Assembly: GCA_910575405.1 (NCBI GenBank)
Contig: CAJTER010000006.1
Location: forward strand, 62,001-126,000
Length of the DNA stretch: 64,000 nt
Direction of reading: 5' to 3'
Source: Clostridia bacterium
Lineage (GTDB): Bacteria > Bacillota > Clostridia > Peptostreptococcales > Anaerovoracaceae
The notes beneath the pieces are model-generated. The model was not told the DNA's origin, did no database searches, and was given only the letters and a program-made list of their open reading frames with translations. This document shows positions 1 to 8,249 of the stretch, in pieces. A program made the position numbers and the translations under genes. How positions within the stretch are numbered: position 1 is the first letter of the stretch; each line of letters begins with the position of its first letter.

Positions 1-314
1 CTCACATAATCAGCACCTGCTTCATATGCAGCATCAAAGATATTGTTGGATACAAACGGTGCAGCAGCATCCATTACAAAGTTGCAGTCCTGCTTTTTAA
101 TAATATCAACCAGTTCATCCTTATTTTTCGCATTAAGCTGCTGAGGTGTAAAGCGCTTATCTCCCTTTAGGTGATCGCAGACTTCTTTTGCCCGCTCAAA
201 ATCATAATCTCCTACTACAACTTTTTCCAGCCATTTTCCTTCCGGATCTCTTACCTGTAAAATACGAAGTATGGATTCTCCTACAGCTCCAGCTCCTACC
301 AGTAACATTTTCAT
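1..314 (-). CDS. Saccharopine dehydrogenase-family NAD(P)-binding oxidoreductase, N-terminal part
   Basis: Only the first 104 codons are inside the window; the gene runs off the left edge. The translation opens with MKMLLVGAGAVGESIL, a Rossmann nucleotide-binding turn (GxGxxG), followed by VVGDYDFERAKEV and NFVMDAAAPFVSN, the pattern of the saccharopine dehydrogenase NADP-binding domain. Family members act on lysine-pathway intermediates (saccharopine, lysine 6-dehydrogenase, carboxynorspermidine); the exact substrate cannot be read from this part. ATG at 314 follows an AGGAGG nine bases upstream. The 375-base leader carries a tandem glycine riboswitch, so expression should follow glycine, which is unexpected for a lysine-type enzyme. 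Confidence 0.8.
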   Translation of the reverse strand, partial: MKMLLVGAGAVGESILRILQVRDPEGKWLEKVVVGDYDFERAKEVCDHLKGDKRFTPQQLNAKNKDELVDIIKKQDCNFVMDAAAPFVSNNIFDAAYEAGADYV

Positions 315-449
315 AATAATCTTCCTCCTTGCTTTTGGGCAGTTCTTCCCAAAACTCTTACTCAGCAGTCGGTGCTGAATACATAATGCTGCCTGTCGTT
401 TCTTTTTTCTCCATATGCCTAGCCATGTAATCTTATGTAGTAAAGCTAC

Positions 450-492
450 AAAAAAAGAAACATACATCCACCAAACGGTGCAGCATATTTCT
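450..492 (-). terminator. Intrinsic terminator of the glycine riboswitch expression platform
   Basis: Read on the minus strand, AGAAATATGCTGCACC pairs through GTTT with GGTGGATGTATGTTTCT (G-U pairs allowed) and is followed by seven T (450-456). The 5' arm starts inside the last conserved bases of aptamer 2 (GGACAGAG), so ligand binding should sequester it and allow read-through, the usual ON arrangement. A second hairpin, CAGCA/TGCTG at 363-377, lies between it and the start codon. Confidence 0.75.
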
Positions 493-668
493 CTGTCCTT
501 TTGCCAGTTGGTTATCTCCTCGTAGGCGTCACAATTAAGTGCTCTCTCCAAAGTCTCGTCCGATAACCTTCCTTTTGCCTGTCAGTTTCCGCAAAAATAA
601 CTGCCACTATTCTGCATTGCTTCTTCGGCCCCCTAATTCAATAGGGTGTCTAAGGCTATCTTCATCCG
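490..668 (-). promoter_or_regulatory. Tandem glycine riboswitch (two aptamers)
   Basis: On the minus strand aptamer 1 shows GGCCGAAGAAGCAA and then GAAACTGACAGGCAAAAGG, matching the conserved GCCGAAGgaGcAA and CUCAGGcAAAAGGA blocks of the glycine riboswitch. The linker GGACGAGACTTTGGAGAG is followed by aptamer 2, with GACGCCTACGAGGAGATAA and ACTGGCAAAAGGACAGAG. Order, spacing and linker are those of the cooperative tandem form. It sits between a good promoter and the 1-314 gene, with a terminator directly after aptamer 2. Known targets of this class are glycine cleavage, glycine reductase and amino-acid symporter genes. Confidence 0.9.
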
Positions 669-695
669 AAGTATTCAGTTTCATTATGTAGTTTT

Positions 696-724
696 ATTTT
701 AACATATGTTTTCAGAATATTCAA
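696..724 (-). promoter_or_regulatory. Promoter for the riboswitch-controlled gene
   Basis: Minus strand: TTGAAT (719-724), 17-base spacer, TAAAAT (696-701). Transcription would start near 689 and give a leader of about 375 bases. Confidence 0.65.
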
Positions 725-821
725 GTCGTTTTTGAAAATTTAAAAAAGTTATAATATTAACAAATTAGTGCAGGTGCTGCTGTGCTTTCAAAGTTCCAAA
801 AAGGGAAGTCCCGTATTTGCC

Positions 822-850
822 TTGATTCCCAGACCTGCAGGCTCTATAAT
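822..850 (+). promoter_or_regulatory. Putative promoter of the SGNH hydrolase gene
   Basis: TTGATT (822-827), 17-base spacer, TATAAT (845-850), ending about 80 bases before the ATG at 933. Confidence 0.55.
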
Positions 851-932
851 AAAGGGAAGCTTCGTGTGCGGATCACCTGATAATTGGATCACTACGCGGG
901 TTTCGTATTCACATTCTAACAGGAGGAAACTT

Positions 933-1508
933 ATGAGAAGTCTTTGTCTTGGCGACAGCCTTACCTATGGCTATGGGGTAAAGCCCGATGAAAACTGGGT
1001 GTTTCTACTCAATACGCCCTGTAGTACTTTTATCAATAAGGGAATTAACGGAGATACTACGGGAGGCATGCTGGCCCGCTTCTGCAGCGATGCAGTCCAG
1101 GAAAAGCCAAATTATCTGTTTTTGGCGGGAGGCATAAACGATCTGATAGCCGGTCTTTCCGAGACCATTCCGCAGGCTAATTATTATGCTATGATCCATC
1201 AGGCCTTTCACCATAACATGATACCCGTAGTCTGTACCTGCCTTCCCCTTATTCCTGAGGAGGCCCGGGGGAAATGGCCGGAATTTACAAGCTTTGAGCT
1301 TGTCTGTGAGCGCTATAAAGCTCTGCGGGAGTGGCTTCTTAATTTTTGCATGGCTTACGATCTGCTGCATGTGGATTTTTATGGTGAATTTGAAAAAGTC
1401 CTCTCCCAAAACCCGGGAAAGAACTTTTATCTGGATGGAGTCCATCCTACGGCGGAAGGACATCAAATTATGGCGGACATTGTTTTATCTGCCCTGCAGG
1501 GGTTTTAA
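933..1508 (+). CDS. SGNH/GDSL-family lipase/esterase (lysophospholipase L1-like)
   Basis: A 191-residue single-domain hydrolase. Block I (LGDSLTYG) places the catalytic serine at residue 9, block II is GINGDTTGG, block III is GGINDL, and the C-terminal DGVHPTAEGH supplies the Asp-x-x-His pair. The family cleaves ester bonds of lipids, acetylated sugars or thioesters, and the substrate is not evident. The start at 933 is preceded by AGGAGG; the frame is open upstream to 768, but that stretch lacks the family fold and a ribosome site. There is no signal peptide, so it is probably cytoplasmic. It is monocistronic, convergent with addA, and its stop codon sits in a terminator hairpin. Confidence 0.85.
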   Translation: MRSLCLGDSLTYGYGVKPDENWVFLLNTPCSTFINKGINGDTTGGMLARFCSDAVQEKPNYLFLAGGINDLIAGLSETIPQANYYAMIHQAFHHNMIPVVCTCLPLIPEEARGKWPEFTSFELVCERYKALREWLLNFCMAYDLLHVDFYGEFEKVLSQNPGKNFYLDGVHPTAEGHQIMADIVLSALQGF

Positions 1509-1523
1509 ACTGCAGGGTTTTTT
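1492..1523 (+). terminator. Terminator of the SGNH hydrolase gene
   Basis: CCCTGCAG (1492-1499) pairs perfectly with CTGCAGGG (1510-1517), followed by six T. The stop codon lies in the loop. Confidence 0.85.
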
Positions 1524-1554
1524 GTTGTTCATTTCGCCTGTGAGATCGTCTCTC

Positions 1555-4500
1555 CTATTCGGATATTGGCAAAAATTCATTTTCACTGAAGAGATAAAGA
1601 TACGCTTCTGTTACCGGCTTTTTTCGGATTACTTCCAGCGCCTCTTTATAGACCTGAATCTGCCCTGCATACGTTTCCTCCAGTCTCTTCAGAGAAACTT
1701 CCCTATTTTTAGGATTGATATAACTATTTTTGTAATCAATTAAAATCAAATGGCCTTCCTCTTCAAAATAGCAGTCAATGATTCCCTGTACCATAATCTG
1801 GGTTCCCTCCAGCTCTCTTTGCAAGTTGAATTCCGTTTCTTTATACACATGCTCCGCACATGCTATCCTGCAGCCAATATCACTTTTAAAAAAAGCTACT
1901 ATCTTTTCGCATTCCACAGCCTCGGCTTCTTCTGAAAGAAGCAGCTCCTGCTGCTGCATCCGCAAAACCTCCTCTTGTACGTATGCTTCACCACGGCCCG
2001 CCTTTACCTGCGAAAAGGCCTCTTTAAAGTCAATGCATTCCATTACTTTATGCATAATGGTCCCTCGCCGCGCCGGATCAAAGGCCTGTTCCTCCTGCAT
2101 AAAAACAGGAATTTTCAGAGTATGCTGTTCTTCTGCCTGGCCGTACTTCAGGCGGCTCAGCTCTGTTACTGAATACTTTGATTTCTTTGATAAATCCTGC
2201 ATATGAGGATACCGAAAAGAAAGCCGCCTGTGAATTTCTAAAAGCCTGGAGTCTTCCCGCTGCTTTTTCTCTGATGTTTCCTGTTCCTGTGCCAGTTCTA
2301 AAAAAAGCTCCCGCACAGTTTCCCGGTTTTGTCCCCTCCTGCGGTTTTCCGCGCTGAGCTGGCTGCGATCCAGGATAGAAATCTCCATGCCGCATTCTTC
2401 TGCATAGGGCAGCAGATAATCGAGAAAACAGCTTTTCGCGGGAGACTGTTTTAGCTGCCCTTCTTCACCAATATTTTTGCTGGTTCCGATCAGTATCAGA
2501 CGATCCATTGCCCGGGTAAAAGCGACGTAGAGAATTCGCAGCTCCTCTTCCAGATCTTCCTGCCGCATTTTTCGTTCAATGGCAGTCTGCATGAGAGTTT
2601 TCCGATGCCAGTGGAGCCGGCTGTCAGCCCTGGTCAGGCCGATTCCCAAATCCTTATGAACCAGAAATCCCTTTCCTGTTTTTCCACTCTGAAAGCGCTT
2701 TCCAAGCCCTGCTGTAATAACGACAGGAAACTCCAGCCCCTTGCTCTTATGTATGGTCATGATCCGCACAATATCATCATTTTCATTGATGAGCTTTACC
2801 TGGCCTGTAGGAATTTTTCTTTTTTCCATAGCCTGTATATAAGTAAGAAAACCGTAAATCCCACCATATCCCGTATTTTGAAAATCCCTTGCTTTGTCTG
2901 CCAGCGCCCGCAGGTTTGCCTGTCTCTGCTGGCCCGCGGGAAGCGCTCCGCAATACGTATAGTAGCCGGTTTCCCACATGAGCTCCCAGATAAATTCCTC
3001 TAAAGGAAGGGCCTGGGCCATCTGCCGGTATTCCTTCAGCTGTCTGAGAACCATCCTGCATTTTTGTGAAAGCCCCTCGCTTTCTTCTGCCGCGCAGGCT
3101 GCAAAGGCGTCAAAGTAGGAAGTGTCCTTTTGCCGCAGCCGAATCTGTATCAATTCATCAATCGAAAAGCCAAAGACTGCCGAACGGAGCGCACTGATTA
3201 AAGGCAGATCCTGTTGTTTATTATCAATAGTTTTTAATAGATTTAAAAACACCTGGATCTCTACAGTATCAAAATATCCGCCGCTGTCATCCACATAGGC
3301 AGGCAGATCCTGTTCTGTCAGAATCTCCTGGAAAACATCTGCGTAATTCTTTGTTCCCCGCATTAAAATTACGATATCTTTTTTTTGTACAGGTCTCTGT
3401 ATCTTGTTTTTCACATCAAAGATGGGACTCCCCAGTATCTCTTTAATCCGTTTTGCTGCGCAGTGGGCTTCCAGCTCCGCATTTTTCATCTCCGCGATTT
3501 CCTCATCCAGATCCATATCCTCGCTGGCCCGGCTGTCTACAATATGCAGACTCGTTTTATAATCCAGAGGGCCGCTGTAGGAAACGCCCTGGTGCAGAGC
3601 TGCCGCATCATCGTAGCCCTTCATAATATTTTTAAAAATACCGTTTACGGTACGGATGACCGCGCCTTTGCTGCGAAAATTCCGGTTCAGATCGATTTTT
3701 GTGCTGAAAGCGTCCTTTCCCGCGGCATAATCATCATATCTGGCCTGAAAAATTTCCGGCTCTGCCAGCCTAAACTTGTAGATACTCTGTTTGATATCTC
3801 CTACCAAAAAGAGATTGTCCTCCCGCTTAATCAAATTAATAAGCGTATCCTGAAGTACGTTGCTGTCCTGATATTCATCAACAAAAATGCAGGTAAACTT
3901 TTCCCTGTATTCCCCTGCCGCTTCCTCATGCTCCAGAATTTCCAAGGCATAATGCTCAATATCATTAAAGTCGATGATGTTTTTCTCCTGCTTTGCTGCG
4001 GTAAACCGGCTGTCAAATTCCAAAATCAGCTTTTCCAGAAACCGGGCAAACGGACAGATATCCTGCATGTCCTGAAGATAGGTACTCATATCCTGCTGAA
4101 AGTATCGTTCCTTCAGGGCCTGCAGCTGCTTTTTACTGTAGTCCCTCGCGTTTTTTACATCTTCCTTAATGACCTCGTAATCCTCTTTTTCCTCTTTTTT
4201 AACCCTCATGGTATTTGCCTTAAAGGAGGAAAGAAGGCTGCCGATTCCTGCCAGATCTCCTGTTTCTGCCATCCTAATCAGAGGCTCTAAGGCTTCCAGA
4301 TCTTCCTGATTCTTATTGTAAATACTCTCAATCCCCGCATCTTCTGCCAGCTCCCCTGCCCTTTGAAATCCCGCAAGCACCTGAGCAATGCTGGCAGAAA
4401 TATCTTCCCGGATAAAGGCTGCCAGGGGGCTTTTCTGAAACTCCTCCGGCTCCATATCCAGGGCCGCGATATGCTCCTTCAGCCACTTTAGAGGATGGGG

Positions 4501-5049
4501 AATACTTTGTATCGTCGTATAAACGCGAAGCAGATTTTCCTTTAGACCCCGCTCATTCCGATCCGAGGCATAAGTCTTTAAAAATTCCAAAAACCCTTCA
4601 TCACCTGACTCAAAAAAATCCGCGAAAAGCTGATCCAGCACATCCCACTTCATGATTTCTACCGTGCCTTCATCTCCGATTTTAAAGTTGGGCTCTATAT
4701 CCGTCAGGTAAAAATACCTCCTGATCACTTCCAGGGCAAAGGAATGAAAGGTGCTGATATTCGCACTGCCCGCCAGATCCAGCTGTTGCCGCAGAAAAGC
4801 CCCATGGGCCGGATCTTCCTCAATGGCCTTTGTAATCGCCTTGATTAGCTTTTCCTTCATTTCTCCCGCTGCCGCGTTGGTGAAGGTCACAATCAGAAAC
4901 TGATCCAAACTGATTTTGTCCTCAAGGATCAGCTGTTTGATGCGTTCTACCAGTACCGCTGTTTTGCCTGAGCCTGCTGCTGCTGAAACTAGTATATTGC
5001 GGCTGCGAAGATCGATTGCCTCCTGCTGCGCCTCTGTCCAGTTTACCAT
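1555..5049 (-). CDS. addA: ATP-dependent helicase/nuclease subunit A (AddA/RexA)
   Basis: A 1164-residue UvrD-family helicase with a C-terminal nuclease, the usual size of AddA, which with AddB resects double-strand breaks and generates Chi-dependent 3' tails. Visible motifs: Walker A AAAGSGKT near residue 26, the DEYQDS DEAD-like motif near 390, GDIKQSIYKFR (motif III), IMTIHKSKGLEFP (motif V), ILYVAFTRAMDRL (motif VI), and a RecB-type nuclease centre near the end (GIIDCYF...ILIDYKNSY). The ATG at 5049 has AAAGGA eight bases upstream; a TTG six bases earlier is too close to it. In most Firmicutes addB lies directly upstream. Here the upstream neighbour is divergent gpmI, so addB must be elsewhere or absent. 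Confidence 0.93.
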   Translation of the reverse strand: MVNWTEAQQEAIDLRSRNILVSAAAGSGKTAVLVERIKQLILEDKISLDQFLIVTFTNAAAGEMKEKLIKAITKAIEEDPAHGAFLRQQLDLAGSANISTFHSFALEVIRRYFYLTDIEPNFKIGDEGTVEIMKWDVLDQLFADFFESGDEGFLEFLKTYASDRNERGLKENLLRVYTTIQSIPHPLKWLKEHIAALDMEPEEFQKSPLAAFIREDISASIAQVLAGFQRAGELAEDAGIESIYNKNQEDLEALEPLIRMAETGDLAGIGSLLSSFKANTMRVKKEEKEDYEVIKEDVKNARDYSKKQLQALKERYFQQDMSTYLQDMQDICPFARFLEKLILEFDSRFTAAKQEKNIIDFNDIEHYALEILEHEEAAGEYREKFTCIFVDEYQDSNVLQDTLINLIKREDNLFLVGDIKQSIYKFRLAEPEIFQARYDDYAAGKDAFSTKIDLNRNFRSKGAVIRTVNGIFKNIMKGYDDAAALHQGVSYSGPLDYKTSLHIVDSRASEDMDLDEEIAEMKNAELEAHCAAKRIKEILGSPIFDVKNKIQRPVQKKDIVILMRGTKNYADVFQEILTEQDLPAYVDDSGGYFDTVEIQVFLNLLKTIDNKQQDLPLISALRSAVFGFSIDELIQIRLRQKDTSYFDAFAACAAEESEGLSQKCRMVLRQLKEYRQMAQALPLEEFIWELMWETGYYTYCGALPAGQQRQANLRALADKARDFQNTGYGGIYGFLTYIQAMEKRKIPTGQVKLINENDDIVRIMTIHKSKGLEFPVVITAGLGKRFQSGKTGKGFLVHKDLGIGLTRADSRLHWHRKTLMQTAIERKMRQEDLEEELRILYVAFTRAMDRLILIGTSKNIGEEGQLKQSPAKSCFLDYLLPYAEECGMEISILDRSQLSAENRRRGQNRETVRELFLELAQEQETSEKKQREDSRLLEIHRRLSFRYPHMQDLSKKSKYSVTELSRLKYGQAEEQHTLKIPVFMQEEQAFDPARRGTIMHKVMECIDFKEAFSQVKAGRGEAYVQEEVLRMQQQELLLSEEAEAVECEKIVAFFKSDIGCRIACAEHVYKETEFNLQRELEGTQIMVQGIIDCYFEEEGHLILIDYKNSYINPKNREVSLKRLEETYAGQIQVYKEALEVIRKKPVTEAYLYLFSENEFLPISE

Positions 5050-5184
5050 ATGCAAATTCCTTTCTATAAGCAGGTATGATTTTCAAAAAATGCCCTGCAC
5101 TTACTTTATTATACTTGAAAAACAGTGGGAATGATATGGGGAATTTGTTATAATAATAGCATACATGACAGGAGGTTCACAATT

Positions 5185-6714
5185 ATGAATACATTCAAGA
5201 GGCCGACCATGCTGATGATTATGGATGGGTTCGGCGAAAACAAGGATACCTATGGAAACGCAATTGCTCAGGCAAAGACACCGGGTCTTGACAAGCTCTT
5301 TTCTGACTACCCGAAGACCTCACTTGAGGCCTGTGGTCTTGCGGTGGGCCTGCCGGAGGGACAGATGGGGAATTCCGAGGTGGGGCATCTGAATATTGGC
5401 GCGGGAAGAATCGTATATCAGGAGCTGACCCGTATTACAAAGGAAATTGAAGATGGGAGCTTCTTTGATAATGCTGCCTTGAGTCAGGCTATGGAACACG
5501 TCCTTAGCTGGGGCTCTGCCCTCCATCTTTTGGGACTGGTTTCAGACGGCGGTGTCCACAGTCACTTAAAGCACCTGCTGGCACTCATCGACATGGCTGC
5601 GCAAAAAGGGATCAAAGAGCTGTACGTCCATTGTTTCTTGGATGGCCGCGATGTACCGCCCCGCTGTGCTGCCGGCTATCTGAAAGAACTAAAAGCCCAT
5701 ATGGAGAAAAAAGGCCTTGGAAAGATCTCCGTCATATCCGGAAGATATTATGCCATGGATCGGGACAAGCGCTGGGAACGGGTCGTTCTTGCCTATGATG
5801 CCATGACCTTGGGAGAAGGCCAGCAGGCAGATTCCTCTGAGCAAGCTGTTTCCGCTGCCTACGACAGGGATGAAAATGATGAATTTGTAAAGCCTACGGT
5901 TGTGGCAGGAGGCCAGCCTGTAAAAGATGGCGATGCTATGATCATGTTTAATTTCAGACCGGATCGGGCAAGAGAAATCACCCGCGCTTTTGTTGCCGAT
6001 GAGTTTGACGGATTTGAACGGAAAAAGAAAATCCAGAATCTGTTTTACGTATGTATGACCCAGTACGATGCCCAGATGCCGAACGTACAGGTTGCCTTCC
6101 CGCCTCAGACCTTAACGAATACGCTTGGCGAATATCTGGCTGACCAGGGCCTGACCCAGCTTCGCATTGCGGAAACGGAAAAATACGCCCATGTCACCTT
6201 CTTTTTTAATGGCGGTGTGGAAGCGCCAAACAGAAATGAAGATCGCATCCTGATTCCCTCGCCAAAAGTGGCCACCTATGATCTGCAGCCGGAAATGAGC
6301 GCTTATCTGGTTACAGAGAAGGCTCTTTCTGAAATCGCCTCTGATAAGTATGATGTCATTATCCTGAACTTTGCCAATGCGGATATGGTAGGACATACTG
6401 GTGTTATGGATGCTGCTGTAGCTGCCATTGAGGCTCTGGATCAGTGTGTACCGAAAATTGCAGATGCCGTTCTTGCCAGGGGCGGACAGATTCTTTTGAC
6501 CGCGGATCATGGAAATGCCGACAATATGCTGAAGGAAGATGGCTCTGTCGTAACGGCTCACTCTCTCAATCCGGTTCCTCTGCTCCATATAGCAAAAGAC
6601 CCGGTTCAGCTGAAGGACGGCGGAAAACTGGCCGATCTTGCGCCTACTCTGCTGGAACTGATGAATCTTCCAATACCAGAAGAAATGACCGGTGAAAGCC
6701 TGATAAAGAAATAG
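5185..6714 (+). CDS. gpmI: 2,3-bisphosphoglycerate-independent phosphoglycerate mutase
   Basis: A 509-residue Mn-dependent iPGM that interconverts 3- and 2-phosphoglycerate in glycolysis and gluconeogenesis. Metal ligands include D14 in MDGFGE and the C-terminal set in ANADMVGHTG and TADHGNADNM. The phosphoserine nucleophile is S64 in QMGNSEVGH, and substrate loops DGRDVPP and FNFRPDRARE are intact. Length matches the family. ATG 5185 follows AGGAGG with eight-base spacing; the longer open frame from 5125 adds only non-homologous sequence. It stands alone, not next to gapA-pgk-tpiA-eno as in many Firmicutes, and ends in a perfect inverted-repeat terminator. Confidence 0.96.
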   Translation: MNTFKRPTMLMIMDGFGENKDTYGNAIAQAKTPGLDKLFSDYPKTSLEACGLAVGLPEGQMGNSEVGHLNIGAGRIVYQELTRITKEIEDGSFFDNAALSQAMEHVLSWGSALHLLGLVSDGGVHSHLKHLLALIDMAAQKGIKELYVHCFLDGRDVPPRCAAGYLKELKAHMEKKGLGKISVISGRYYAMDRDKRWERVVLAYDAMTLGEGQQADSSEQAVSAAYDRDENDEFVKPTVVAGGQPVKDGDAMIMFNFRPDRAREITRAFVADEFDGFERKKKIQNLFYVCMTQYDAQMPNVQVAFPPQTLTNTLGEYLADQGLTQLRIAETEKYAHVTFFFNGGVEAPNRNEDRILIPSPKVATYDLQPEMSAYLVTEKALSEIASDKYDVIILNFANADMVGHTGVMDAAVAAIEALDQCVPKIADAVLARGGQILLTADHGNADNMLKEDGSVVTAHSLNPVPLLHIAKDPVQLKDGGKLADLAPTLLELMNLPIPEEMTGESLIKK

Positions 6715-6740
6715 CGGGGGTGACCCGCTATTTCTTTATC
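6702..6740. terminator. Bidirectional terminator, perfect 17-bp inverted repeat
   Basis: GATAAAGAAATAGCGGG (6702-6718) and its exact reverse complement (6724-6740) flank GGTGA. The left arm lies in the last codons of gpmI, and the element separates two convergent genes. A T-rich stretch follows on the plus strand. Confidence 0.85.
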
Positions 6741-6746
6741 ATTCCG

Positions 6747-8249
6747 TCATTTTATTTTTTCAAAAGGCCTGAATCGTTTTATGATCTCTTCCGCCGCTTT
6801 CATGCCATCTACCGCAGCAGATGTAATACCTCCCGCATAGCCCGCGCCTTCTCCTGCCGGATAAATTCCTTTTATGCCAGACTCCATTTTCTCGTCTCTC
6901 AGGATTCGCAGCGGCGAGGAGCTGCGGCTTTCCACTGCAGTTAAAAGGGCCTTTGGATCGTCAAAGCGCTGCAGCTTTTTTCCCAGATGCGGCATAGCTT
7001 CCCTGATGGATTTCACTGCAAAGTCCGGAAGAGAATCCGCTACTGCATTTCCTGGCTCACCAAAGGATTCCCAGGCTGCCTGCGGAGGATTTCCATTCAA
7101 AAAAGCCTTTCGCTCATACTGCTCCTGAAAGTCTACCCCTGCCAGCACATCTTCTGAAGGAAAATCCGAAGTACGCACATCGACCAAAAGAGCGCTGTTT
7201 GCAAATTCCCCGTTTCTCGCGTGAAAGCTCATGCCATTTGTCACCGTCATTCCCTGCCCGGAGGATGCCATAATCACCTGTCCTCCCGGACACATGCAGA
7301 AGGTATAAACACCCCTTCCGTTCTCACAGTGATAACTCAGCTTGTAATCGGCCGGTCCTAAATGCGCTGCCAGCTTTTCATCTCCATATTGCGCTTTATC
7401 AATCCAGACTTGTGGATGCTGGATCCGAACACCTATGGAAAATGGCTTTTGCTCCATAGGGACGTTCCTTTGCTTTAACATACGAAGGGTGTCCCTGGAG
7501 CTGTGACCCAAAGCCAAAATCAAATGGTCTGCAGGAAGTATGGTGTCCCCGTTTACTTCCACCCCCTGAAGAGTGCCATCCTCCAGAATCAAATCCGTGA
7601 TTTTGCTCTCAAAAGCAATTTTTCCCCCCAGCTGCGTAATCCGCTGGCGAAGATTTACCACGATCGTTCGCAAAAGATCGGTACCAATATGCGGCTTGTG
7701 CTTGTAGAGAATATCCGCCTCGGCTCCTGCGGAAACGAAGGTCTCAAGTATATGAAAAATCCTCGGATCCCGGATTCCGGTAGTCAGCTTTCCATCAGAA
7801 AAGGTTCCCGCGCCTCCCTCTCCGAACTGAACGTTGGATTCTTCATCCAGCTGGCCTGTTCTCCAAAATTTCTGCACATCCTGTATCCGCTGCTCCATAG
7901 CCCGTCCCCGCTCTAGTACTAAGGGCCTGTATCCCTGCTGGGAAAGAAGCAGCGCCGCGAATATCCCGCAGGGGCCAAACCCTGCAATAATCGGTCTGTG
8001 CTTTAACGGTTCCTTTCCTGGTGCCACTGGCCTGTAGGATAAATCCGGTGCAGCTGCAAGCTTCAATGTTTTATCGCTGGAAAAGTCTACAGTATAAACG
8101 AGCCTTATATTTTTTTTATCTCGGGCGTCGATGGATTCTCTTCGTATGATCCATTCTCTTACTGCTGCGCCTGTTTTCTTTTTTATGATTGCCGGGATCC
8201 GTTCTTTAGGCTCCCCTGGCTTTAGTTTAATCTGGTGAATTCTATACAT
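6747..8249 (-). CDS. NAD(P)/FAD-dependent oxidoreductase (COG2509-like)
   Basis: A 500-residue flavoprotein. The FAD-binding motif AGFGPCGIFAALLLS with a following acidic strand end (LVLERG) lies near residue 90, after an N-terminal domain (MYRIHQIKLK) typical of the uncharacterised FAD-dependent dehydrogenase family. GGAGTFSDGKL and the C-terminal GIYPAGEGAGYAGGI complete the FAD fold. The physiological reaction is unknown. The start at 8249 gives an 8-base overlap with the upstream flavoprotein gene, implying translational coupling. Function assignment beyond flavin oxidoreductase is not supported. Confidence 0.85.
   Translation of the reverse strand: MYRIHQIKLKPGEPKERIPAIIKKKTGAAVREWIIRRESIDARDKKNIRLVYTVDFSSDKTLKLAAAPDLSYRPVAPGKEPLKHRPIIAGFGPCGIFAALLLSQQGYRPLVLERGRAMEQRIQDVQKFWRTGQLDEESNVQFGEGGAGTFSDGKLTTGIRDPRIFHILETFVSAGAEADILYKHKPHIGTDLLRTIVVNLRQRITQLGGKIAFESKITDLILEDGTLQGVEVNGDTILPADHLILALGHSSRDTLRMLKQRNVPMEQKPFSIGVRIQHPQVWIDKAQYGDEKLAAHLGPADYKLSYHCENGRGVYTFCMCPGGQVIMASSGQGMTVTNGMSFHARNGEFANSALLVDVRTSDFPSEDVLAGVDFQEQYERKAFLNGNPPQAAWESFGEPGNAVADSLPDFAVKSIREAMPHLGKKLQRFDDPKALLTAVESRSSSPLRILRDEKMESGIKGIYPAGEGAGYAGGITSAAVDGMKAAEEIIKRFRPFEKIK

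Noticed and set aside
3385-4290. Open frame of 301 codons antisense to addA
   Set aside because: Shadow of the addA reading frame without start signal or family match.
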